From positions 1 through 64,000 of the forward strand of contig NZ_JNWO01000014.1 in the NCBI RefSeq assembly GCF_000716435.1: a stretch of 64,000 bases of DNA, read 5' to 3'. Below are positions 51,297 through 59,361 of this stretch, in pieces. The stretch comes from Streptomyces xylophagus (lineage in GTDB: Bacteria; Actinomycetota; Actinomycetes; Streptomycetales; Streptomycetaceae). Under the pieces are notes generated by a model. The model saw only the letters and a list, made by a program, of their open reading frames with translations. It was not told the origin of the DNA and did no database searches. A program made the translations under genes and the position numbers. The stretch's first letter is position 1. Each line of letters opens with the position of its first letter.

Positions 51297-52283
51297 ATGC
51301 TCCGTATCCATTTCACCGACGCGGACCTGGCGCGTACACGAATGGCGGCCGAGCCGGATCCTCTGTGGGAGATCGGGCTGAGCCTGTGCCGGTTCCAGAC
51401 CCGGCAGGGGCGGTGGGCGCACGCCGGGTGGTATCGGGACACCAGGCAGCGGCTGGCCGAGACCGGACTGGACCGCATCGTGCGAACGACGCTCATACCG
51501 CTGTTCCCCAGAGCCGCGTATTACCCGGACTTCCTCAATCCCGCCGAGGCGGCGGACGGCCTCGACGCGGGGCTCACGGCCATCGTGACGACTCCGCCGG
51601 ACCGGATCCGGCGCGAAGTGAGGCACTTCGCGAGCATCACGACCGCGCCCTCCTGGGCGGAGCGCCTGGTGGAACGGGACGTACGCGAAGATCTGGCCGA
51701 CTGCCTGCGGCGGTACTACGACACGGCCATCGCGCCGTACAACGATCGTGCCCAGGCCCGGATCGACGCGGAGCGGTCGATCCGGGCCCGAGCACTTCTG
51801 CACGGCGGCACAGAGGCACTTCTGCGTGGCCTCGGACCCACCATCCGATGGCAGGCTCCCGTACTCCATGTCGAATATCCCGCCATTGACTGCGACCTCC
51901 GACTCGGCGGACGCGGACTGCTGCTCGTGCCGTCGTACTTCTGCTGGGGATGGCCGATCGCGCTGGCGGATCCCTTACTGCCGCCGGTCCTCGTCTACCC
52001 TCTGCTCCACGAAGCTCCCGCCCCCGCCCCCGCCGACACCGCACCCCTCGCCGTGCTGCTGGGCCGGACCCGCGCCGTCGTGCTGCGGGCCACGGCGACC
52101 GGAGCCACCACCGGGGAGCTCGCACGCACGGCCGGGGTCTCGGCGCCGACCGCCAGCCAGCACACGACCGCCCTCCGGGACGCGGGCCTCATCAGCAGCC
52201 ACCGGCACGGTCCGATGGTCCTGCACACCCTCACACCTCTTGGCGCGTCCTTACTGCGCGCTGCCACTAAGCGGTCTTGGTGA
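51297..52283 (+). CDS. ArsR-like winged-helix regulator with two TTA codons
   Basis: The 328-residue protein has a long N-terminal domain of unknown type (about 1-245) seen in Streptomyces ArsR-like regulators. A C-terminal winged helix (about 255-325; TGELARTAGVSAPTASQHTTALRDAGLI) follows. TTA leucine codons occur at 51975-51977 and 52251-52253, which implies dependence on the bldA tRNA. A GAAGGGAA ends near 51290. No obvious target operon is adjacent. Confidence 0.82.
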   Translation: MLRIHFTDADLARTRMAAEPDPLWEIGLSLCRFQTRQGRWAHAGWYRDTRQRLAETGLDRIVRTTLIPLFPRAAYYPDFLNPAEAADGLDAGLTAIVTTPPDRIRREVRHFASITTAPSWAERLVERDVREDLADCLRRYYDTAIAPYNDRAQARIDAERSIRARALLHGGTEALLRGLGPTIRWQAPVLHVEYPAIDCDLRLGGRGLLLVPSYFCWGWPIALADPLLPPVLVYPLLHEAPAPAPADTAPLAVLLGRTRAVVLRATATGATTGELARTAGVSAPTASQHTTALRDAGLISSHRHGPMVLHTLTPLGASLLRAATKRSW

Positions 52284-52419
52284 CGAAGGCAGCCCGTACG
52301 TCTGGCACGTACCCCAGGTGAGCGGCCCCAGTTCGAGGCGCCATTCGGCCTGATCCACGCGCCAGGTTCACGCGCCTCACCGGGCTGCGCATTCCGGCGA
52401 TCCTTGATACGCACCTGGC

Positions 52420-52872
52420 ATGCAGGCACAAGTATGGGCGTCGATCGCGTCCTTGATCGGAGTCGGGCTGGGTGGCGGTCTGTCCTCCCTCGCCCAGCTC
52501 ACCACCCAACGACAGGCCATTCGCACCGAAGACAGACGGCAGGCCAAGGACCTGGCCGAGGCCCGTCGTGCAGAGCAACTGCAGTTGCTGCGCGAGTTCG
52601 TCGAGACCGCTCAGCAGGCCGAGCGGACCGCTGAGGATCGCAGTACCACGCCCGAGTGGTTCACCAGCGCGAAAGACGTCATGGACACCCTCTGGATCCA
52701 TGAACGGATGATCCACATGTTGTTCGGCTCGGATCTCCATCAACGTGCCCGGGCATACGTCAAGGCATTGAACGATGTCCTATGGGAGGAATCCTCCGAC
52801 GCCGGCATGTGGGACCAACTGCGCACCCCCAAGGTCGCATTCCTCAACGCGGCACACACAGAGCTCGCCTGA
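52420..52872 (+). CDS. Hypothetical membrane-anchored coiled-coil protein
   Basis: The 150-residue protein has an N-terminal glycine-rich hydrophobic segment (about residues 5-27), a charged coiled coil (about 28-72, rich in Q, R, E, A) and a globular end with several tryptophans. Not recognised. No ribosome site precedes the ATG, so it may be leaderless or start differently. Confidence 0.6.
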   Translation: MQAQVWASIASLIGVGLGGGLSSLAQLTTQRQAIRTEDRRQAKDLAEARRAEQLQLLREFVETAQQAERTAEDRSTTPEWFTSAKDVMDTLWIHERMIHMLFGSDLHQRARAYVKALNDVLWEESSDAGMWDQLRTPKVAFLNAAHTELA

Positions 52873-52972
52873 GGTTGAACTCGTGGTGTCGTAGGGGCTG
52901 ACGGCTGGCCGTCGGCCGCGGTATCACCGGAGGCACGCGGTATCCACAAGGGGGCGGGCTGACAGCCGAACG

Positions 52973-53083
52973 TCAGCAGTTCTTGATCCCTAGATCGGCG
53001 GCAACCGACCTGATAGTTGCCCCGGACCGCGACTGGTACAGCGCGACCGCGTCCGCCTTGAACTGCGGCGGACAGTTCTTCAT
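52973..53083 (-). pseudogene. IS3-family transposase orfA fragment
   Basis: The 36-codon frame starts MKNCPPQFKADAVALYQSR and continues SVAADLGIKNC before a stop. This is the usual N-terminus of an IS3-group helix-turn-helix transposase protein, cut off where LGVNPETLRNW would follow. Hairpins at 52896-52917 and 52958-52977 flank the break and may be remains of an element end. Confidence 0.75.
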
Positions 53084-53146
53084 GACCACGAGATGTCCGT
53101 TCTCAGATCCTCAGGATCCACTGATGAGGCGTCTGGCCGGCCGCGC

Positions 53147-53524
53147 CTACGGGTGCGTGTCCGTGATCGCGATGACCTTGTCGAGGTGGTCCAGGGCGGC
53201 CTGCATGTCGTCGATCTTGGCCTGGATGCGCTCGCGCTCGGCCCGCAGCATGGCTCGTTGCGCGGCGTCGGTGTGCCCGGAGTCCCAGCACGGCAGGAGT
53301 TCGGTGATCCTTCGGCTGGTGAGGCCGGCGGCGAACATCTGCTGGAAGAAGGTGACCAGGGGGATGGCGTTCTGCCGGTACAGGCGCTGGCCGGACGGGC
53401 TGCGCTCCGCGATGAGCAGCCCTTGCTGCTCGTAGTAGCGCACGGCGCGCACTGAGACGCCGGCACCTCGTGCCACCTCGCCGATCCGGATCAGCCGCTC
53501 GGCCGCGGCCTCTGTGACGGTCAT
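53147..53524 (-). CDS. MerR-family regulator
   Basis: The 125-residue regulator has a MerR winged helix (about residues 12-80; RIGEVARGAGVSVRAVRYYEQQGLL) and a C-terminal dimerisation helix. There is no cysteine-rich metal loop at the end, so a small organic ligand or redox signal is more likely. The ATG at 53524 has GAGGAA upstream. It is divergent from the SDR gene, whose promoter carries a MerR-type dyad. Confidence 0.92.
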   Translation of the reverse strand: MTVTEAAAERLIRIGEVARGAGVSVRAVRYYEQQGLLIAERSPSGQRLYRQNAIPLVTFFQQMFAAGLTSRRITELLPCWDSGHTDAAQRAMLRAERERIQAKIDDMQAALDHLDKVIAITDTHP

Positions 53525-53560
53525 GGTGATTCCTCTCACCCCGGCCTTGATGACCAGCAC

Positions 53561-53590
53561 TTGCCTCTGACGTTAGCGTCAGGTTTTAGC
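53561..53590 (+). promoter_or_regulatory. MerR-type promoter of the SDR gene
   Basis: TTGCCT (53561-53566) is a candidate -35 and TTTAGC (53585-53590) a candidate -10, with an 18-bp spacer. The spacer holds a perfect dyad CTGACG (53567-53572) / CGTCAG (53577-53582). A dyad inside an over-long spacer is the hallmark of MerR activation. Confidence 0.65.
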
Positions 53591-53599
53591 GTACCGGCC

Positions 53600-54328
53600 A
53601 TGGACATCAACAACTCCGTCGCCCTTGTCACCGGAGCCAACCGCGGCCTGGGCCGCGCCTTCACCCAGCGTCTGCTCGAACGGGGCGCCCACAAGGTCTA
53701 CGCGACGGCCCGCCGACCGGAGACCGTGGACCTGCCCGGGGTCGAGGTGCTGCCCCTCGACATCGCCGATCCCGCATCCGTGAGGGCCGCCGCCGAGGCC
53801 GCCCCGGACGTCTCGCTGCTCATCAACAACGCGGGAATCAGTACGGGAACCGACCTGGTGACCGGTTCGCTGGACGCGGTGCGGCACGAGCTGGAGACCA
53901 ACATGTTCGGCCACCTGGGAATGATCCGGGAGTTCGCGCCGGCGCTCGCCAGGAACGGCGGGGGCGCGATCGTCAACGTCCTCTCCGCCATGTCGTGGTT
54001 CGGGGGCAAGGGCGCCAACGCCTACCACCTGACCAAGGCCGCCGCCTGGGCCATGACCAACGGCGTCCGCCTGGAGCTCGCCGAGCAGGGCACGCTCGTC
54101 ACAGCGGTACACCTCGGCCTGGCCGACACAGACATGGCGGCGGGCTGGCCCGTGGACAAGATCGCTCCGTCGGACCTGGCCGACGCGGCGCTCGACGGTG
54201 TTGAGGCGGGCGCCGCCGAGGTCCTCGCCGACCAGTGGAGTCGGGACGTCAAGTCCCGTCTGCCGCTGACGCCGGAAGAGTTCAACGCCGCGATGGACCG
54301 CGCCCTGGCGGCGCTGATGGCAGCCTGA
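53600..54328 (+). CDS. Short-chain dehydrogenase/reductase
   Basis: The 242-residue NAD(P)-dependent oxidoreductase has TGANRGLGRAF (about 12-22), LINNAGIS (about 87-94), a catalytic Ser region VLSAMSW and YHLTK (about 149-153). Substrate unknown. Only about 17 nt lie between the -10 candidate and the ATG, suggesting a short leader. Probably the MerR target. Confidence 0.92.
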   Translation: MDINNSVALVTGANRGLGRAFTQRLLERGAHKVYATARRPETVDLPGVEVLPLDIADPASVRAAAEAAPDVSLLINNAGISTGTDLVTGSLDAVRHELETNMFGHLGMIREFAPALARNGGGAIVNVLSAMSWFGGKGANAYHLTKAAAWAMTNGVRLELAEQGTLVTAVHLGLADTDMAAGWPVDKIAPSDLADAALDGVEAGAAEVLADQWSRDVKSRLPLTPEEFNAAMDRALAALMAA

Positions 54329-54427
54329 GGGGCCCCTCGGGCCGCACGGACTTCGGTCGGCTGCTTCTCATCGCACACGACAGCCATTCTCCGACTCACA
54401 GCCTGAGAACGCTTCACCTCTGCTGCA

Positions 54428-55141
54428 CTACGGGCACAATTGAGCGACGATTTCATTCCCGTCGACCGAACGCTCACCGTTGAGGGCGCGTTGAAGTATT
54501 TCACGCTCTTGATCGCTCTTCACGTTGTGCATTCGACTCCTAGCGGCAGCCTCTACCACCAGATTGTTCAGAGTCAACAACGGGTTGTCTGTCGGCGCGG
54601 GCTGTGGGCCTTCGCCGACAAGGCCAAGAACATCTGTGATCGTGAGGGCCGCAACATGAGAAAGGCATTGTATGAGTGAGCGAGTATATTTCACCCGGCC
54701 GAGAAACCCGTTCTTCCGCTCCACTGCCACAGAATGTACGTGGTCGAAAGTCATCACGGCGACGAGCACTTTCCCGCGCGTAATACTGATGTCGCCGACG
54801 ATGGACTCGGCCCGCGTGAGCAGCAGGACCAAGCGGCGATCCGTGACCAGCAGCTCTCCGGCTCCGTAGGCGATCTGCACAGGGGCATACTTGTTCGTGC
54901 CGCCGATCTCTGGTGGCTGCCCTTGAGAGTTCATCAGTCCGACTGCCGATGCGATCACCGCGTGACGAGTCACCAATTCCTCTCCCTGTCTCGGAAGAAC
55001 AGTTGCCACCCTTCCTTTACGACGGAAGGAGACACCGAGTGCGGCGTAATTGACCTCTCCTTCAACCGCAGGAATGTCAAGCTGCGCAAAGGCGGGCTCG
55101 AAGCGCTCGGAGTGTTGGTTGGCCATCTCAATCAGCGACAT
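54428..55141 (-). CDS. Unknown protein with a PH/GRAM-like central domain
   Basis: The 237-residue protein is not recognised. The centre (about residues 85-155) has the pattern GELLVTDRRLVLLL, then FDHVHSVAVERKNGFLGRVKY, which recalls bacterial PH-like or GRAM-like domains. No signal or membrane helix. Base composition is clearly lower in G+C than the flanks. It lies 31 nt after the next membrane protein gene and forms a two-gene operon with it. A GGAGG is 4 nt before the ATG. Confidence 0.7.
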   Translation of the reverse strand: MSLIEMANQHSERFEPAFAQLDIPAVEGEVNYAALGVSFRRKGRVATVLPRQGEELVTRHAVIASAVGLMNSQGQPPEIGGTNKYAPVQIAYGAGELLVTDRRLVLLLTRAESIVGDISITRGKVLVAVMTFDHVHSVAVERKNGFLGRVKYTRSLIQCLSHVAALTITDVLGLVGEGPQPAPTDNPLLTLNNLVVEAAARSRMHNVKSDQEREILQRALNGERSVDGNEIVAQLCP

Positions 55142-55172
55142 TGAACCTCCGGTGGGGGCATTACCCTTGAAA

Positions 55173-55889
55173 TCACTGTGCGGGCTTGATGATGTCCCGG
55201 AGCTTGGTGTCGGTGTTGTTCTGGCAGTCGTACTGAATGTTCTGCACGATGAACGGGTCGCCCTTTTCCGGAGAATTCCTCTCAACGGCGATGTTCATGG
55301 CCGATTGATACTGGGTGGATTGGTCGGCCCTAAGCCAGTCGCCACAGGTCGAGTCCGCGGTGATACTTGGCCCGCTGATTCCTCCCAAGACTGAGCTCGC
55401 CATCTTGCCGACAAAAATCAGTACGACAATGATGACGGCCGCGATAGCGACCAGGCCGCCGAAGGACACCTTTTTATTGTCACCGATGTGACCGCCCTTC
55501 GTAGCCTGATTAATGTTCCCCTGCCCTGTGGCGGCCGCCAGGTTTCCACTGCCCTGGATCGTTTGAGTCATGGCGCTTCGCGGGGAATGACTGCTGTTGA
55601 AGTAGGTGCCCAGATTGGTCAGACCCTGAGTGACCGCGTCTTCGTGATCGCGAACGAGCGACTGAAGCTGATCTTGCACCTCTGGGAGCAGCCCCAAGGC
55701 GGCACTTCGTCGCTCTCTGGAGTCAAGCGCCATGATCGCTTCATGGTGCCGGTCCATTTCCTCCAGGAGCTGCTGACCGGCCGGCCCCATTTCGCGGTGC
55801 ACCCTGTTGCGGATGGTTACCCAACTGTGCGTGGCAAGGGCTTCAGCCATGCCAGTGGCCACTCCGGTGATAAGGGCTTCAGTGATCAT
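55173..55889 (-). CDS. Unknown single-span membrane protein
   Basis: The 238-residue protein has a helical cytoplasmic part (1-95), an N/G/Q-rich linker (about 110-140, with GSGNLAAATGQGNINQATKGG), one membrane helix (about 143-162) and an outside domain of about 70 residues with two cysteines (TCGDW, YDCQNN). Not recognised. G+C is low for this genome. The start at 55889 has AAGGA 7 nt upstream. It may be a defence or stress module with the following gene; that is a guess. Confidence 0.7.
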   Translation of the reverse strand: MITEALITGVATGMAEALATHSWVTIRNRVHREMGPAGQQLLEEMDRHHEAIMALDSRERRSAALGLLPEVQDQLQSLVRDHEDAVTQGLTNLGTYFNSSHSPRSAMTQTIQGSGNLAAATGQGNINQATKGGHIGDNKKVSFGGLVAIAAVIIVVLIFVGKMASSVLGGISGPSITADSTCGDWLRADQSTQYQSAMNIAVERNSPEKGDPFIVQNIQYDCQNNTDTKLRDIIKPAQ

Positions 55890-56214
55890 GACGGAGTCCT
55901 TCCCAATAATTAAATCCCCCGAAAGAAGGCTGCTGAATATGTACCAGCTCCGACTGCTGCGGCGCATGGCTTTTTCGCCATCTCACGTACTCTGTGATCC
56001 GGAATAAAAATATGCGATCAGAAGACGCCAGATTTGGTCACGAGGTGTGCTGAATTGGCCTCGGCCGTTCGACGCCGAGCACGATGGCGTCATCTGGCGT
56101 GCTGATGGGGCCCTGGTTGAGCGGGAGTTCACGGTCTTTCGTATCCATGGATTCCTCAAGTACTTCCCGCCGTGGGTTTCCTCGGCCGGACCGACCAAGC
56201 CCGTCAAGCTGTCG
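55890..56214. other. Intergenic region of lower G+C
   Basis: Holds the promoter side of the two-gene island. From about 56065 to 56160 a plus-strand frame reads like protein (DGVIWRADGALVEREFTVFR) but has no start, so it may be decayed coding DNA. No intact gene. Confidence 0.45.
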
Positions 56215-56524
56215 TGGCGTGGGCCCCGCCCCCCCACCTCGACCGCGTTGCGAGATGTCCGCGACGCCGCCCTGCCGGCCTTCGACGTCCACGCCACCGA
56301 GCCCGACACGGCGTTCCCCTCGGGTGTCCCCCCCCACCTTCTTCATGGACCGCTCCGCCGACGCCCTCCGCGCCGGACTCGCCGCCTTCGCCAAGGTCGT
56401 CCACGGCGATCGTTCTTCCCGCTGCACCCTCACGAACGCGGTCGAATCAAACCGGGTCGCCAAAGCCGCCACAACCTCTCTCCGCGATCACCACCCCGTC
56501 CACATCGAGGAAGTGCGACGGTGA
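56215..56524 (+). pseudogene. Frameshifted C-terminus of a Gfo/Idh/MocA oxidoreductase
   Basis: After a run of eight C (56328-56335) the frame reads TFFMDRSADALRAGLAAFAK and continues through TNAVESNRVAKAATTSLRDH to VHIEEVRR and a stop. This is the characteristic C-terminal end of inositol-dehydrogenase-like oxidoreductases. Upstream of the C-run the coding signal is in another frame (AFDVHATEPDTAFPSG), so a slip in the homopolymer probably broke it. The N-terminal Rossmann part is gone. Confidence 0.65.
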
Positions 56525-56703
56525 CGGCCGGAGACAGGAATCACACAAGCGAAGGAGCTCCTCCCGTCGCGGAGGCCAGGTCGAAGCCTTCCTGCCCCCG
56601 CAGGCGCAAGGGCCGTATCCCCCTGCCTGGCAGCTACTTCTCATCGGACATCAATGACCGCCGAAAGCCACCCTGCTCCCCCCACACTCGAAAGGCTCCC
56701 GAC

Positions 56704-57840
56704 GTGAGCGCTCCTGCCCTTTGTGGAATCCCCGTGCGTCGTCTCGCGACAGCCCTGACCGCGTCCGCGTCCGCGCTGGCGCTCACCGCGTGCGGCGTCA
56801 TCGACGGAGTCGGCGGAAGTGGCAGCTCCGCGTCTCCGAAGAAGGGCGACGACATCACTGTGGGACTGCTCCTGCCCGACAAGGACACCGCACGCTTCGA
56901 GGCCTTCGACCACCCCGTCATCAAGAAGGAGGTCGCCGCACTCACCCACGGCAAGGGCAAGGTCGTCTACGCCAACGCCGAGGCGAGCCAGGGCAAACAG
57001 AGCCGGCAGTTCCAGCAGATGGTGGACCAGAAAGTCGACGTCATCCTGGTGGACGCGCTGGACGCCAAGGCCATCGCGCCGGACGTCCGGAAAGCGAAGG
57101 ACGCCGGCATCCCCGTCATCGCCTACGACCGGCTCGCCCAGGGCCCGATCGCCGCGTACGTCTCGCACGACAACGAACTCGTCGGTGAGCTCCAGGCCCG
57201 CGCCATCATCGAGGCGCTCGGCAGCAAGGCGGCATCCAGCAAGATCGTCATGATGAACGGCGACCCTGAGGACACGAACTACGCGAAGTTCAAGGAGGGT
57301 GCCCTCAGCGAACTCGAGAACAAGGTCCGCATAGCCAAGGAGTACGACACCGCCGGGTGGTCGCCGAAGGTCGCCAAGGCGAACATGAAGAAGGCCATCC
57401 AGGCGGTCGGCCTCGACAACATCGCCGCCGTCTACGCGGCCAACGACGGACTGGCGGGCGCCGTCATCGAGGCACTGAAGGACGCGGGCGCCACCAAGAT
57501 CCCGCCGGTGACCGGTCAGGACGCGAACCTGGACGCGGTGCAGCGGATCGTCTCGGGCGAGCAGTACATGACCGCGTACAAACCGTTCCCGGAAGAGGCC
57601 ACCCGCGCCGCGGAGATGGCGGTGTACAAAGTCCAGGGCCGCGACATCCAGTTCGACGCACTGACCCGCGACACGGTCGACAGCCCCACCGAGAAGAGGA
57701 TCCCCACGATGCTGGTGCCCGTGGTCGCCCTCACGAAGGACAACATCAAGGACACGGTGATCGCGGACGGCATCTACTCCGTCAAGGACATCTGCACCCC
57801 GAAGTACGCGACGGCCTGCGCCACGCTCGGCCTGAAGTAG
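56704..57840 (+). CDS. Sugar ABC transporter substrate-binding lipoprotein (XylF/RbsB-like)
   Basis: The 378-residue receptor has a lipobox at LALTAC (Cys near residue 30) and the periplasmic-binding-protein type I fold: ITVGLLLPDKDTARF, QMVDQKVDVILVDALDA, IPVIAYDR and VYAANDGLAGAVIEAL. It resembles D-xylose receptors. No permease or ATPase gene follows, so it is an orphan. After the TAG the same frame continues for 26 sensible codons to a TGA at 57919-57921, which suggests a shortened 3-prime end or readthrough. The GTG at 56704 follows AAAGG. Confidence 0.88.
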   Translation: MSAPALCGIPVRRLATALTASASALALTACGVIDGVGGSGSSASPKKGDDITVGLLLPDKDTARFEAFDHPVIKKEVAALTHGKGKVVYANAEASQGKQSRQFQQMVDQKVDVILVDALDAKAIAPDVRKAKDAGIPVIAYDRLAQGPIAAYVSHDNELVGELQARAIIEALGSKAASSKIVMMNGDPEDTNYAKFKEGALSELENKVRIAKEYDTAGWSPKVAKANMKKAIQAVGLDNIAAVYAANDGLAGAVIEALKDAGATKIPPVTGQDANLDAVQRIVSGEQYMTAYKPFPEEATRAAEMAVYKVQGRDIQFDALTRDTVDSPTEKRIPTMLVPVVALTKDNIKDTVIADGIYSVKDICTPKYATACATLGLK

Positions 57841-57925
57841 CAGCCACCGACCAACCTGCCGCAAGGGACGGCCGACAAGGGAACGGCGGACGAGTTCCTG
57901 GTCGGTGACGCGCTGAACTGAGGCC

Positions 57926-57975
57926 GGGCCCGCGCCGGTTGGGGCAGCGGCGTGCTCCAACCGGGTCGCGGGTCC
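57926..57975. terminator. Bidirectional terminator
   Basis: Arms 57926-57942 and 57957-57975 pair over about 16 bp with a 2-nt bulge, between the convergent sugar-receptor and reductase genes. Confidence 0.6.
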
Positions 57976-57981
57976 GCCGCG

Positions 57982-59361
57982 TCACTCGTCGTTCACCCAG
58001 CGCATGAGCCGTTGCAGCGGGTAGAAGCCGTCGTGGGAGAGGCCCGGCGGCATTCCGCCCGCCCTGCCGAGGGAGACCACGCGCTGCACTCCGGCGCAGG
58101 CGAGGGCGTCGCGCAGTTCCGCCTTGCGGGTGTCCGGGTACACGCCGACCGTCTGCGTGGCGACTCCGGCGTGTGCGACGGCTTCCGTCAGCGCGCCGAC
58201 GGGGACGACGTCGACGATCTTTCCGTCGGGGTGGAAGTCGACCGGTTCGGGCGAGCGGATGACCAGGCCCCGGCCGTCGTAGCCGCCCCACACCCGGTAG
58301 TCGGGGGTCAGAGAGCGCAGGACATCGATCTCCTCGCGGAGTCCCGCGGCGACCCGCGGGCCGTCGGCCGAGCTGAACTCCCTTGCCACGCCCAGGCGTT
58401 CGCACAGCAGGGCGGCGTAGCGGTCGGCGTCCGCCCAGGAGCCCTCGACGAACTGGAAGCGGCTGGCCACGCAGGCCTGTTGGTTGAAGAAGGTGGCGTC
58501 GGCGGCGCCCGCGTCAGCGGCTCGGGCGAGGGTCTCGGGGGACTCGAACGCCTCGCGGCCGATGAGCGAGATGGAGGTCTTGGGGTCGAAGGAGACGAGT
58601 TCGAAGCCCGGGCCGACGTACCGCAGTGCGCCGCGAATCGTGGACTCGCCGCCCCAGGCGACCAACTTGTCGAAGAACTGCGGGCGGAACAGCACGCTCT
58701 CCACCGTCTCGTCGCCGCCGCGCCAGTACACCGCGGAGAACGAGCGGACCACGGGGTGGCCGGGAGCCACCGCCGCCATCGTGCGCAGGATCGCGGTCGC
58801 GGTGAACAGGTCGTTCGAGGGCAGCTTCAGCAGGTTGACACCCTTGGTGAGGGCACCGCGCACGACGGACATCGCGGCGACGCCGGGGGCATTGCCGGCG
58901 ATGACGTGTACGAGGCGGGGTGGGAACGCGCGGATGGCTGCCGTCCGGTTCTCGGGCAGGTGCACCTCGCGCCAGCCGTCGAGCACGTCCGCTCCGCCGA
59001 GTTCGTGGTCGATCTGGGCGTACAGGCCCGGCCGTTGGAAGCTGCGCCATAGAACGGCGTAGGCACGTTCGAGGACCTCCGCAGGCAGCGGGCTGACCCT
59101 GACCATGCGGTCGAGGGCCTCGGCGAGCAGGCCCTCGCGGTCCGCCTTGAGGGCCTCGCCGGTCTCCACCAGCAGGTCGACGATCTCCGCTACGGGCACG
59201 TGGAAGGCGGGGCCTGGTTCGGTACGCGGCCACACGAGACGGTCCAGGTCGAGTGCCGGTGCGGTGAAGGCGGAACCGGCGCGGCCGTACGCGACGGGTG
59301 AGCCGTGGTCGACCTCGCCGCGCACCACGTGCACGACCTCGGTGTCGGTCGTGGTGCTCAT
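57982..59361 (-). CDS. LuxC-like acyl-CoA/acyl-protein reductase
   Basis: The 459-residue enzyme belongs to the LuxC group of aldehyde-dehydrogenase-related reductases, which reduce activated fatty acids to aldehydes with NADPH. The catalytic cysteine is in FFNQQACVASRFQF (about residue 300). HVIAGNAPGVAAMSVVRG (about 145) and LLKLPSNDLFTA form the cofactor region. The ATG overlaps the ligase stop by 4 bp. No luciferase genes are present, so the aldehyde must serve another purpose. Confidence 0.85.
   Translation of the reverse strand: MSTTTDTEVVHVVRGEVDHGSPVAYGRAGSAFTAPALDLDRLVWPRTEPGPAFHVPVAEIVDLLVETGEALKADREGLLAEALDRMVRVSPLPAEVLERAYAVLWRSFQRPGLYAQIDHELGGADVLDGWREVHLPENRTAAIRAFPPRLVHVIAGNAPGVAAMSVVRGALTKGVNLLKLPSNDLFTATAILRTMAAVAPGHPVVRSFSAVYWRGGDETVESVLFRPQFFDKLVAWGGESTIRGALRYVGPGFELVSFDPKTSISLIGREAFESPETLARAADAGAADATFFNQQACVASRFQFVEGSWADADRYAALLCERLGVAREFSSADGPRVAAGLREEIDVLRSLTPDYRVWGGYDGRGLVIRSPEPVDFHPDGKIVDVVPVGALTEAVAHAGVATQTVGVYPDTRKAELRDALACAGVQRVVSLGRAGGMPPGLSHDGFYPLQRLMRWVNDE

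Noticed and set aside
54440-55144. Plus-strand frames opposite the low-G+C island genes
   Set aside because: Short, irregular composition and no motifs; the minus-strand genes have ribosome sites and structured proteins.
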